A DNA stretch of 64,000 nucleotides, taken from the NCBI GenBank assembly GCA_910584645.1, contig CAJUAU010000001.1, positions 62,001 through 126,000 of the forward strand, in the 5' to 3' direction. This document shows positions 9,570-18,399 of the stretch, piece by piece. The notes beneath the pieces were generated by a model. The model ran no database searches. It had not been told where the DNA came from and was given only the letters and a program-made list of their open reading frames with translations. Both the position numbers and the translations under genes were made by a program. Each line of letters opens with the position of its first letter. Position 1 is the first letter of the stretch. The stretch is from an uncultured Eubacterium sp. (lineage in GTDB: Bacteria; Bacillota; Clostridia; Lachnospirales; Lachnospiraceae).

Positions 9570-9621
9570 CAGCTCGACGGTGCCAATTTGAACTTTGTTT
9601 CAAATTGGCACCGTCGAGCTG
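9570..9621. terminator. Perfect 23-bp inverted repeat, probable transcription terminator
   Basis: Arms 9570-9592 and 9599-9621 are exact reverse complements around a 6-nt loop (CTTTGT). It lies 57 nt after the stop of the giant repeat protein and before the hflX promoter, so it probably ends transcription from the left. There is no T-tract after the stem on either strand, so it is not a canonical intrinsic terminator. Confidence 0.55.
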
Positions 9622-9651
9622 GCTTTATATCAAATGGTTTCCAAAAAGAGA

Positions 9652-9681
9652 TTGCATATCTGCCATATAACAAGCTATAAT
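9652..9681 (+). promoter_or_regulatory. Sigma-A promoter of hflX-folA
   Basis: TTGCAT (9652-9657) and TATAAT (9676-9681) with an 18-nt spacer lie about 50 nt upstream of the hflX start. Confidence 0.7.
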
Positions 9682-9731
9682 GATAGTAAAAAAAATGGTA
9701 TCAGCTGCAATATTTTAGGAGGACAAACCAT

Positions 9732-11021
9732 ATGACAGATTTTTATGATACAGCAGAGCGGAGGGAGAGGGTGATCCTCGTAGCGGTCTCTCTCGGAGAA
9801 AAACAGGAGGGTGGTGAAGCAGCGGCGGATATTTCCCTGGATGAGCTGGAAGAACTGGCAGAGACCGCAGGCGCCGAGACCGTGGGGCGGCTGATCCAGA
9901 ACAGGGAGGGCATTCACCCTGGAACCTATATCGGCAAGGGTAAACTGGAAGAGCTTCGGGAGATGATCCACAGCCTGCAGGCGGATACGGTAGTCTGCGA
10001 TGATGAACTGTCTCCGGCGCAGATCGGAAATCTTCAGGAAGAGCTGCAGTGTAAGGTCATTGACCGGACAGTGATGATCCTGGATATTTTTGCCGCCCAT
10101 GCGGGGACCAGTGAGGGCAAGCTTCAGGTGGAACTGGCACAGCTCAAATACCGGGCTTCCCGGCTCACTGGTCTGGGCAAATCGCTGTCCCGGATCGGCG
10201 GCGGTGCGGCGGGAAGCGCCGGGGGCATCGGTACCAGAGGACCAGGAGAGAAGAAGCTGGAGATGGACCGGCGTCTGATCAGAGACCGTATTTCCATGCT
10301 GAACCGGCAGCTCAAAAATGTGGTCAGCTCCAGGGAGACCATGCGTAAGCAGCGGAGAAACAATGCGGTAAAGGTAGCAGCCATCGTAGGGTATACCAAT
10401 GCGGGAAAATCCACGCTGCTCAATGCACTGACTGCGGCGGAAGTTCTGGAGGAAGATATGCTCTTTGCCACGCTGGATCCTACCACAAGAAGCTATGAAT
10501 TTGAGAGCGGGCAAAAGATTTTATTTACCGATACGGTGGGGTTTATCAACAAGCTTCCCCATCATCTGATCCAGGCATTCCGGAGTACGCTGGAAGAGGC
10601 AAAATATGCCGATATCATCCTGCATGTGGTGGATTGCTCTGATGAACATTATGAGATTCATATGGATGTGGTGTATGATACGCTGAAACAGCTGGGAGTG
10701 CAGGACAAACCGGTGCTAACGGTGTTCAATAAGATTGACCTTCTGCCGGAGGGAGCCGGGCAGGTGTTCAGGGATACTGTCAGTGAGGCAGTGGTGAAGA
10801 TTTCTGCTAAAAAAAGAAAGGGCTTTGACGAATTGCTGGAAAAGCTGGAGAATATATTGAATGCGGGATTTGTCCGCATCGAGAAGACATTTTCCTATGA
10901 TGAGGCATCGAAGATCCAGTTGATCCGAAAATATGGAAATCTGGAAGTTGAGGAATATACAGAAGAGGGGATCTTTGTGAAAGCGGCGGTTCCATCGGAG
11001 TATGTGGGACAGGTGATGTAA
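9732..11021 (+). CDS. hflX: GTPase HflX (ribosome-associated)
   Basis: 429 residues, the usual HflX length. The N-terminal domain shows VGRLIQNREGIHPGTYIGKGK and DRTVMILDIFAAHAGTSEGKL, followed by the conserved glycine-rich segment with GTRGPGEKKLEMDRR (about residues 168-182). The G domain has a G1 P-loop GYTNAGKST (about 219-227), DTVGF (G3) and NKID (G4). HflX binds the 50S ribosomal subunit and splits stalled or heat-damaged ribosomes using GTP. The ATG follows TTTTAGGAGGACAAACC. folA starts 3 nt after its stop, so the two are co-transcribed. Confidence 0.97.
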   Translation: MTDFYDTAERRERVILVAVSLGEKQEGGEAAADISLDELEELAETAGAETVGRLIQNREGIHPGTYIGKGKLEELREMIHSLQADTVVCDDELSPAQIGNLQEELQCKVIDRTVMILDIFAAHAGTSEGKLQVELAQLKYRASRLTGLGKSLSRIGGGAAGSAGGIGTRGPGEKKLEMDRRLIRDRISMLNRQLKNVVSSRETMRKQRRNNAVKVAAIVGYTNAGKSTLLNALTAAEVLEEDMLFATLDPTTRSYEFESGQKILFTDTVGFINKLPHHLIQAFRSTLEEAKYADIILHVVDCSDEHYEIHMDVVYDTLKQLGVQDKPVLTVFNKIDLLPEGAGQVFRDTVSEAVVKISAKKRKGFDELLEKLENILNAGFVRIEKTFSYDEASKIQLIRKYGNLEVEEYTEEGIFVKAAVPSEYVGQVM

Positions 11022-11024
11022 TCT

Positions 11025-11588
11025 ATGGGAAAAAAAATGGAGATCATCGCGGCAGTGGACCGGAACTGGGGGATCGGGTATAAGAACCATCTTTTGTTCT
11101 ACAGTAAAAAAGATATGTCCTGTTTTCGTCAGCACACCTTGGGAAATATTGTTATCATGGGAAGAAAGACACTGGAAAGTTTTCCCGGAGGTGAGCCCCT
11201 TTCCGGACGGACCAATATTGTATTGACGAAAAATGGAAGGACTGAACAGATAAAAGAAATTGGCAGCGTGTATGCTTCCCAGGATACTGGAACCCGGCTG
11301 ATCCCGGCCGGATCCGTGGAAGAGGCGCGAAATCTGGCAGAAAGTTTTCCGGGAAAGATTTATATTATCGGGGGCGGGGAGATTTACCGGGAGTTTCTGC
11401 CCCTGGTTTCCACTGCCTATATCACACAGTTTAATGCAGAGAGGGGGGCGGATACTTTTTTTCCGGATCTGGAGGCAGATCCAGAGTGGGAGCAGGTTTC
11501 TGCCAGTGAGGAATTCCGGGAAGGGGAGCTTTCTTTCCGGTTTTGCTGCTATGAAAGATTTCCGTGGAATAAATCCTGTAAAATGTAA
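11025..11588 (+). CDS. folA: Dihydrofolate reductase
   Basis: 187 residues. N-terminal MEIIAAVDRNWGIGYKNHLLF carries the NADPH/substrate loop, and IVIMGRKTLESFPGGEPLSGR, IYIIGGGEIYREFLP and the C-terminal strands complete the DHFR fold. It reduces dihydrofolate to tetrahydrofolate for thymidylate and purine synthesis. Two in-frame ATGs exist (11025 and 11037); there is no strong Shine-Dalgarno sequence because the gene starts 3 nt after hflX, which suggests translational coupling. An intrinsic terminator follows. Family assignment is firm. Confidence 0.95.
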   Translation: MGKKMEIIAAVDRNWGIGYKNHLLFYSKKDMSCFRQHTLGNIVIMGRKTLESFPGGEPLSGRTNIVLTKNGRTEQIKEIGSVYASQDTGTRLIPAGSVEEARNLAESFPGKIYIIGGGEIYREFLPLVSTAYITQFNAERGADTFFPDLEADPEWEQVSASEEFREGELSFRFCCYERFPWNKSCKM

Positions 11589-11625
11589 AAAAGGTATGGA
11601 AAATATTGCAAGAAAGAGTTAAAAT

Positions 11626-11660
11626 AGAAGTAGCCTGACAGTGGGCTACTTCTATTTTTT
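11626..11660 (+). terminator. Rho-independent terminator after folA
   Basis: AGAAGTAGCC pairs with GGCTACTTCT around an 8-nt loop and is followed by ATTTTTT. It separates folA from the signalling operon. Confidence 0.9.
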
Positions 11661-11680
11661 GCAAGCGGGGGAGCGTACGG

Positions 11681-12748
11681 ATGAAAAATATTATATTGGT
11701 GGTAGATGATGATAAAACCAACTTAATACTTGCGCAAAAGATTCTTTCTCCGGAGTATCGCATCGCAGCGTGTAATTCGGGCATGGCAGCGCTGAAATAT
11801 CTGGAAAAAAATAAGCCGCATCTCATTCTGCTGGACATCAGCATGCCTGAGATGGATGGTTTTGAAGTGTTGGAAAAACTTCGTCAGGATCAAAGGACGG
11901 AGGCGATCCCCATTATTTTTCTGACCGCGGACGGACAGTCTGATACGGAAGTGAAGTGCTTTCAGATGGGCGCCCTGGATTTTGTAAAAAAACCTTTTGT
12001 ACCAGATATTCTGCTGAGCCGCGTGGCGAAGACGATAGAACTGGATCAGTACCGTCACAATCTTGAGGATATGGTGAGTGAGCAGGCGGAAAAACTGATG
12101 GAGAGTACCCAGAGGATCAACAGGATTCAGGAAACTGTTATCGTGGGTATGGCAAACCTTATTGAGAGCCGGGATGGAAGTACAGGGAAGCATGTAAAAA
12201 ATACACAGATGTACGTGCGGATGATCTCCGAGGAGCTGCAGAAGAGACAGCTGTTTGCCGGACAGCTCACAGATTCTTATATCGATGATGTCTGTAAGGC
12301 GGCGCCGCTTCATGATGTGGGAAAGATCAAGATCCCCGATGCAGTGCTGCAAAAACCGGGTAAGCTGACACCGGAAGAATATGATGTCATTAAGTTACAT
12401 ACTACTTACAGCCGTAAGATCATTCAGAATATTATTGGTGATGTGGAGGATGAGCACTATGTAAAAATTGTAGAAGATATCGCCATGTATCATCATGAGC
12501 GCTGGGACGGAACGGGTTATCCGACCGGACTGGCGGGAGACCGGATCCCGCTGGCGGCACGTATTATGGCGGTGGCAGATGTATTTGATGCCCTGTATGA
12601 AGAGCGCTGTTATAAACCGCCCATACGACCCATTGAGCGGATCATGCAGATTATGTCAGAGGGCAGGGGGACGCAGTTTGATCCTGTTATTATCGATGTA
12701 TTTGTGGAAATGCTGCCTATGTTAAAAGAAGTGCTGAATATCTTGTAG
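11681..12748 (+). CDS. Response regulator with HD-GYP domain (cyclic-di-GMP phosphodiesterase type)
   Basis: 355 residues. Residues 1-120 form a receiver domain with ILVVDDDKTN and the phospho-acceptor aspartate in LLDISMPEMDG (about residue 52), and K in VKKPF. After a helical linker comes an HD-GYP domain (about 145-345) with HDVGKIKIPD near 210 and HHERWDGTGYP near 270, the metal-binding and GYP motifs of enzymes that linearise cyclic di-GMP. This is the RpfG-like arrangement. It is followed 13 nt later by a hybrid kinase gene, which may supply the phosphate. No GGDEF protein is seen in the window. Confidence 0.93.
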   Translation: MKNIILVVDDDKTNLILAQKILSPEYRIAACNSGMAALKYLEKNKPHLILLDISMPEMDGFEVLEKLRQDQRTEAIPIIFLTADGQSDTEVKCFQMGALDFVKKPFVPDILLSRVAKTIELDQYRHNLEDMVSEQAEKLMESTQRINRIQETVIVGMANLIESRDGSTGKHVKNTQMYVRMISEELQKRQLFAGQLTDSYIDDVCKAAPLHDVGKIKIPDAVLQKPGKLTPEEYDVIKLHTTYSRKIIQNIIGDVEDEHYVKIVEDIAMYHHERWDGTGYPTGLAGDRIPLAARIMAVADVFDALYEERCYKPPIRPIERIMQIMSEGRGTQFDPVIIDVFVEMLPMLKEVLNIL

Positions 12749-12761
12749 GAAGGGACGGTAG

Positions 12762-15668
12762 ATGGGTTTGGAAGAAACACAGTATAAGAATATTAGAGAT
12801 AATAAAAAAATTGAGCGCATTGTACTGGGAATTTATACCCTTCATGTCTCTGCTCTGTTTGTTGCAGCGGTGATGGCGGGATGGAATGTTTTTGCTGTAG
12901 AAATACTTTTCGTCTGTATCGTCTCCGGATGGTTCGTCCATATTCGGGGGTACAGGGATACAATTTTCCGTGCCAAATTTATCTCAGTCATTGCCTGGGC
13001 CGCTTTTTCAATCTATTCCTTTTATTCTGCTAATTTTATCTCTATGGTATCTACGATGACAGCGGTGATCGTTCTGCTTGGTATTTTTTGTATTCCGGAG
13101 ATTATTTATATGGGAGCAGCGTTTTCAACCGCGATCCTGTTATATCATGGGCTGATCGCCCAGACAGTCTTTGCTGACACTTTCAACGATGGCATACGGG
13201 TATTTTTACATATCTTTTCTATGTACGTCGTTACTTTTGTGATATGGATTTCGGTACGTACCCAGCAGGAGACAGGGGAGCGGCTGCTGGAAAACATCCA
13301 TGAGCTGGAGATTGCCGAGCAGAGTAAAGACGATTTTATGGTAAATGTATCCCATGAGATCCGCACTCCCATCAATGCCGTGTGCGGAATGAGTGAGGCG
13401 ATCCTTCAGGAAGATATTCCGGAGAGTGTCCGGAAGGACGTGATTGATATTCAGACAGCGGGGCGGATCCTCCTCTCCACGGTCAGCAATATTCTGGATT
13501 TTTCTGAGCTGGAGAGCGGAAAAATGGAACTGGCGGAGGAAAATTACAATATTACTTCCACCATCACCGATATTATCAATATGGCTCTGACCCTGGAAAA
13601 TGGCAGGAGAATTGAAATGATCGTGGATTGTGACGCGAACCTGCCCAGCAGTCTTCTGGGAGATGAACAGAAGCTGCGGCGCATTATCATGAACCTGCTG
13701 GACAATGCCATTAAATTCACAAAGGAGGGAGGCATCATTCTCCGGGTAAGGGGAAGAAGAGAAGAGTATGGCATGAATCTGGTGGTGAGCGTACAAGATT
13801 CAGGTATTGGCATGGAGCGGCAGGATATGGAGAAGATCTTTACCAGTTTCAGCCAGGTGAATTCCAAGAGAAACCGGGAGAAGGGGGGAGTTGGTCTGGG
13901 ACTTGCCATCACTCAGGCGCTGGTTCGCAGGATGGGTGGTTTCCTTACCTTAAAAAGCACACCGGGAGTGGGGAGTGAGTTTATGTTCACCATACCCCAG
14001 AAGGTGCTGGATGAGACTCCCATCGTATCCATCAGGAATAAAAGCCAGCTCTATGCGGTCTGCTATATCAATCTTGATAAATATGATTATTCCCTGGTGC
14101 GGGAGGGTTATGAGACGCTGATCCAGCATATTATGGAGCAGCTTGGCATCGCGATACGAAACTGCCGGAATCTCTCAGAGATGAAAAGACGGATGGAATA
14201 CGAAAAGTTTACCCATTACTTTATCGGATGGAGTGAATATTGTGAGGACAGGGAATTTTTTGAAGATCTTGCCAAAGAAGTTACGGTGGTACTGATCCTT
14301 GATTATGGGCAGGAGATCCAGCCAGGCAGCAGTATGTTCCGCATCTATAAGCCTTTTACCGTACTCTCCATTGCTGCCATTTTCAATGGACAGAAGATCA
14401 TCCAGAACGAAGACCAGCATCTTGCCCTGCATCACCGCTTCGTGGCGCCAGAGGCCAAAGTACTTGTGGTAGATGATAACGTTATGAACCTGAAAGTAAT
14501 GGCGCGGATCCTGCTTCCGTATCAGATCAAGGTGACCATGGCAGGCAGCGGCCAGGAGGCATTGGAAAAACTGGATACGATGGAGTTTGACTGTGTATTC
14601 CTGGATCACATGATGCCGGAGATGGACGGTGTGGAAACACTGCACAAGATCCGTAAAAAACCAGGTTCTTATTTTCGCTCACTGAACGTGATCGCATTTA
14701 CTGCCAATGCCATCGGCGGCGCCAGAGAGATGTTTCTCTCAGAGGGATTTAATGACTTTATAGCAAAGCCAATAGAATTAAGCGTTCTGGAGAGGATGCT
14801 GCGCCGGTACATTCCGGAAAGTAAGCAGATCATAGTGGAAGATAGGGAGGAGGCGGCACCTTCATCTGCTGTTTCAACGGATCCTTCCCACAATACGGCA
14901 GAAAGTCCGGCGGATACCTCCAGAGAGACAGAGAAAGCTGACAGAACAGGAGATATGACCAGCCGGGGACCGGTGTATAAGGAGTCAGAGGCGCTGGCTG
15001 ACCTGACCAGGGCAGGCATCGATATCCAGCAGGGAATGACTTATTGTGGAGACAAAGAAGGTTTTCGCGATATCGTGTTGATCTATCATTCCGAGGGACC
15101 CAAGCGAAAAGCCAGCCTGGAGCAGTTTTTCAGGGAAAAGGACTGGAAGAACTATGTGATCACAGTACATGCCTTGAAAAGCAATTCCAGGGGGATTGGC
15201 GCCAATGAACTGGCGGAACTGGCACTGAATCTGGAGATGGCGGGAAAAGAGAACCGTATCGATTATATTTTTGAACATCACGAAGAGCTGCTGGACAAAC
15301 ATGATAAGCTTCTCCGCTGTTTTCAAGAGAATCTTTTTCTGTTTCCTGAGGGATATGAGGAGACCGGCGGCACAGAATTACAGACAGAAGAGGCACCAGA
15401 GCTGGAGACAGGGACAGAGAAAAAAGAAGGGGAACAGGAGCCGTCAGATGGGGAAAACCCATCCCCTGAGCAGCTGCTCACATTGCTGGGGGAACAATTA
15501 GAGAGTTTCGAGAGTGAGGGTGTGGAGGATACGTTAGACCAGCTGGAAAAATGTACGTTTCAGGGAAAAGCACTGAAGGAATTATCTGGAAGGATCAGAG
15601 AAAAAGTGAAGGACTTTGATTTCCTGGGTGCTGCTGAATTATTAAATGAGTTATGGAGGAGACCATGA
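12762..15668 (+). CDS. Membrane-bound hybrid histidine kinase with receiver and Hpt domains
   Basis: 968 residues. Several N-terminal membrane segments (about 25-165) precede a short coiled segment and a HisKA domain with the phospho-histidine in VSHEIRTP (about residue 199). The HATPase has NLLDNAIKF (about 311) and GLGLAIT (about 377). A poorly conserved, receiver-sized region follows at 420-540, then a canonical receiver (VLVVDDN near 567, FLDHMMPEMDG near 613). An Hpt domain carries HALKSNSRGIG near 803. An acidic tail and a helical C-terminus of unclear function complete it. This is a His-Asp-His phosphorelay, probably passing phosphate to the HD-GYP regulator just upstream. The ligand is unknown; no extracellular sensor domain is seen. 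Confidence 0.93.
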   Translation: MGLEETQYKNIRDNKKIERIVLGIYTLHVSALFVAAVMAGWNVFAVEILFVCIVSGWFVHIRGYRDTIFRAKFISVIAWAAFSIYSFYSANFISMVSTMTAVIVLLGIFCIPEIIYMGAAFSTAILLYHGLIAQTVFADTFNDGIRVFLHIFSMYVVTFVIWISVRTQQETGERLLENIHELEIAEQSKDDFMVNVSHEIRTPINAVCGMSEAILQEDIPESVRKDVIDIQTAGRILLSTVSNILDFSELESGKMELAEENYNITSTITDIINMALTLENGRRIEMIVDCDANLPSSLLGDEQKLRRIIMNLLDNAIKFTKEGGIILRVRGRREEYGMNLVVSVQDSGIGMERQDMEKIFTSFSQVNSKRNREKGGVGLGLAITQALVRRMGGFLTLKSTPGVGSEFMFTIPQKVLDETPIVSIRNKSQLYAVCYINLDKYDYSLVREGYETLIQHIMEQLGIAIRNCRNLSEMKRRMEYEKFTHYFIGWSEYCEDREFFEDLAKEVTVVLILDYGQEIQPGSSMFRIYKPFTVLSIAAIFNGQKIIQNEDQHLALHHRFVAPEAKVLVVDDNVMNLKVMARILLPYQIKVTMAGSGQEALEKLDTMEFDCVFLDHMMPEMDGVETLHKIRKKPGSYFRSLNVIAFTANAIGGAREMFLSEGFNDFIAKPIELSVLERMLRRYIPESKQIIVEDREEAAPSSAVSTDPSHNTAESPADTSRETEKADRTGDMTSRGPVYKESEALADLTRAGIDIQQGMTYCGDKEGFRDIVLIYHSEGPKRKASLEQFFREKDWKNYVITVHALKSNSRGIGANELAELALNLEMAGKENRIDYIFEHHEELLDKHDKLLRCFQENLFLFPEGYEETGGTELQTEEAPELETGTEKKEGEQEPSDGENPSPEQLLTLLGEQLESFESEGVEDTLDQLEKCTFQGKALKELSGRIREKVKDFDFLGAAELLNELWRRP

Positions 15669-18364
15669 TAAAGAAAATACATAAATTTGCACATTCTGTA
15701 TTTGAGGGCAGGGATTTTCATGAACGGCTTGTCCTGATGATCCTGGCGCTGGCTTTTGCCGCCTCACTCATCGGTATGGGGCGGATTCTGCTTGGGGCGG
15801 GGATTTATGTACTGTTGGCGCTGGTGCCGATGTGCGCCGTGTCTGGTATAGCGCTCTGGATCGTTTACAAACATCATAAGACCAGTCTCGCCTCATGGCT
15901 TCAGGTTCTCGTATCCAACGTTATCCTGTTTCCTATGATATTTATTATGAGCAGCGGAATGGAGAGCGGTACTCCGGTGTGGATCGTACTGGAACTGACC
16001 TATATTTTTGTCCTTTTCCGGGGAAAAGAATGCATCGCAGCCCTTGGTATTTCTCTTCTGGCACTGATCGTCACCTATAGTATCGTTTACCGCCATCCGG
16101 AGATCATTCCCATGGTAGCCAACCGCTATTACAGTTATGTGGACTCTTTGGTAACTACAGTTGTAGTGATCTGTTTCATTGGATTCCTCCTGAAGATCCA
16201 GTCCCTGTCCTACGAGAAAGAGAAGGAAAAAGCCAGAAAACAAAAAGAGGAAATGGAACAGATAGCGCATTCCAAAGATGTTTTTTTTGCTAATATGAGC
16301 CATGAGATCCGGACCCCTATCAACACGATCATCGGTCTTAATGAAATGACACTGCGGGAAAATATTTCGGATGATATAGCAGAGAATGCCATCAATATCC
16401 AGAATGCCAGCAAGATGCTTCTAACCACCATCAACGATATCCTGGATCTTTCCAAACTGGAGTCTGGAAAGATGGAGATCGTGCCGGTACAGTATGAGGT
16501 CAGCACCATGTTCAGCGATCTGGTAAATCTGATCTGGCTGCGGGCACACCAGAAAGAGCTGGAATTCAAGGTGGATATTTCCCAGAATATACCATCCATG
16601 CTCTATGGTGATGAGGTGAGGATCAAACAGGTGCTCACCAATATGCTTACCAATGCCGTGAAGTATACCAAAGCGGGTTCAGTCACGCTGTCCGCCAAAG
16701 GGGAGCGCATCTCCGGCGACACATTCCGTCTGAGGATCTCCGTGGCGGATACCGGGATGGGGATCCGGAAAGAGAGTCTGAACGACCTGTTCCATTCCTT
16801 CAAGCGTGTTGACGAGGAGATGAACCGGAATATTGAAGGTACTGGTCTTGGGCTTACAATCTCCAAACAGCTTATGGAGATGATGGGTGGAAAGATTTCA
16901 GTGGACAGCGTGTATCACAAGGGATCTGTCTTCACAATAGAATTAGAACAGGGCATTGTTAATGCACAGCCCATCGGTGTGATCGATTTTGCCGCCCAGA
17001 AAAAACTCAGTAACCGAAAAAGTTACCAGGAGAGCTTTGTGGCACCAGATGCCAGGGTGCTGGTGGTGGATGACAATGACATGAACCGCATGGTGATCCG
17101 GAAACTGCTGCGGGATACCGAAGTGAAAGTTGAGATGGCAGCAAGCGGTAGAGAATGTCTGAGAAAGACGTCGGAGAACTTCTATCACGTTATTTTCATG
17201 GATCATATGATGCCGGATATGGATGGAGAGGAAACCATGCATGCCCTGCGCAGACAGACAAAAGGTTTCTGCCAGAATGTCCCTGTGATCGCTCTGACAG
17301 CGAATGTCATGACCAATGCCGAGCAGGTCTACCAGGATAAGGGATTTGACGGATATCTGGCGAAACCGGTCAATGCACCTTTGTTGGAAGCTACTTTGCT
17401 TAAATTTCTGCCACAGGATGTAGTAGAATATGTTTCGGAGGAAAACAGCGACAATTCAGAGGAGATGGAGGGAATCAATCAGATCACCAGCGTGCGGAAA
17501 AGAAAGGTCGCCATTACGGCGGACTGTATCTGTGACCTGCCTGAAGAATGGCTTCAGAAGCTGGGGATCAGCCTTATGTATTGTTATGTTCATACAAAAG
17601 AGGGACGTTTTTGTGATATCTCGGAAATTTATTCGGACAGTCTGCTGGATTATCTTAAAATAGAAGGAAATTATGCCCATTCTTCCACGGCACCAGTGGA
17701 AGAGTATGAGTATTTCTTTGCGGATGCCCTGGAGAAGGCAGAGCATGTCATACATATCACAGCCTCCATCGATCTCAGCGGGGCATATCCCAACGCCCTT
17801 CAGGCAAGCAAAAGTTTTGACAATGTCACAGTGTTGGATTCCAATCACATCAGCAGCGGCCACGGATTAATGGTACTGGCTGCCGCAGCAATGGCGGAGG
17901 ATGGAAAAAGTGTGGAGCAGATCCTGTCCAATCTGAAAGAACTGCAGCCACACGTGTGTTCTAATTTTCTTGTGCCGAGCACAGAAACTCTCTGCCGGAA
18001 TGGCAAAGTAAGCTCCTTTATCCACCGGGTCTGCCGCGGTCTGAACCTGCATCCGGTTCTCTATATGTCGCAGAATAAATTGAAATTGTGGAAGATTGAA
18101 GTGGGGAACCGGCAGAGAATGAACCGCAGCTATGTAAGGAAACTTCTCCGCCACAGCAAGGATATTGACAGACGGGTATTATTCCTCACCTATGCGGGCT
18201 GCAGCGTCCGGCAGCTGGATGATATCATGGCAGAAGTAGACCGGTACATCCGGTTTGACCATGTCATATTACAAAAGGCCTCGGCCACCGTTTCCAGCAA
18301 TTGTGGAGTGGGGACCTTCGGCCTGATGTTTATCCGCAGGGGTGAGGAGAATTCCAGAGGGTAA
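15665..18364 (+). CDS. Hybrid histidine kinase-receiver fused to a DegV (fatty-acid-binding) domain
   Basis: I choose the ATG at 15665, which overlaps the previous stop as ATGA and has GGAGGA 4 nt upstream, giving 899 residues; an in-frame ATG at 15653 lacks such a site. The N-terminus has about five membrane segments (20-185). HisKA (MSHEIRTP, about 211), HATPase (NMLTNAVKYT near 325, GTGLGLTIS near 393) and receiver (VLVVDDND near 465, FMDHMMPDMDG near 511) follow. Residues about 612-890 are a whole DegV/EDD domain: VAITADCICDLPEEW, HSSTAPVEEYEYFF, ITASIDLSGAYPNA, VLDSNHISSGHG and the C-terminal GVGTFGLMF. DegV proteins are normally stand-alone fatty-acid binders that feed FakA kinase. The fusion suggests lipid sensing; that is inference. 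Confidence 0.92.
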   Translation: MIKKIHKFAHSVFEGRDFHERLVLMILALAFAASLIGMGRILLGAGIYVLLALVPMCAVSGIALWIVYKHHKTSLASWLQVLVSNVILFPMIFIMSSGMESGTPVWIVLELTYIFVLFRGKECIAALGISLLALIVTYSIVYRHPEIIPMVANRYYSYVDSLVTTVVVICFIGFLLKIQSLSYEKEKEKARKQKEEMEQIAHSKDVFFANMSHEIRTPINTIIGLNEMTLRENISDDIAENAINIQNASKMLLTTINDILDLSKLESGKMEIVPVQYEVSTMFSDLVNLIWLRAHQKELEFKVDISQNIPSMLYGDEVRIKQVLTNMLTNAVKYTKAGSVTLSAKGERISGDTFRLRISVADTGMGIRKESLNDLFHSFKRVDEEMNRNIEGTGLGLTISKQLMEMMGGKISVDSVYHKGSVFTIELEQGIVNAQPIGVIDFAAQKKLSNRKSYQESFVAPDARVLVVDDNDMNRMVIRKLLRDTEVKVEMAASGRECLRKTSENFYHVIFMDHMMPDMDGEETMHALRRQTKGFCQNVPVIALTANVMTNAEQVYQDKGFDGYLAKPVNAPLLEATLLKFLPQDVVEYVSEENSDNSEEMEGINQITSVRKRKVAITADCICDLPEEWLQKLGISLMYCYVHTKEGRFCDISEIYSDSLLDYLKIEGNYAHSSTAPVEEYEYFFADALEKAEHVIHITASIDLSGAYPNALQASKSFDNVTVLDSNHISSGHGLMVLAAAAMAEDGKSVEQILSNLKELQPHVCSNFLVPSTETLCRNGKVSSFIHRVCRGLNLHPVLYMSQNKLKLWKIEVGNRQRMNRSYVRKLLRHSKDIDRRVLFLTYAGCSVRQLDDIMAEVDRYIRFDHVILQKASATVSSNCGVGTFGLMFIRRGEENSRG

Positions 18365-18399
18365 CAAAAAGCTGCTGCCAGGTACAACGGATATATGAG

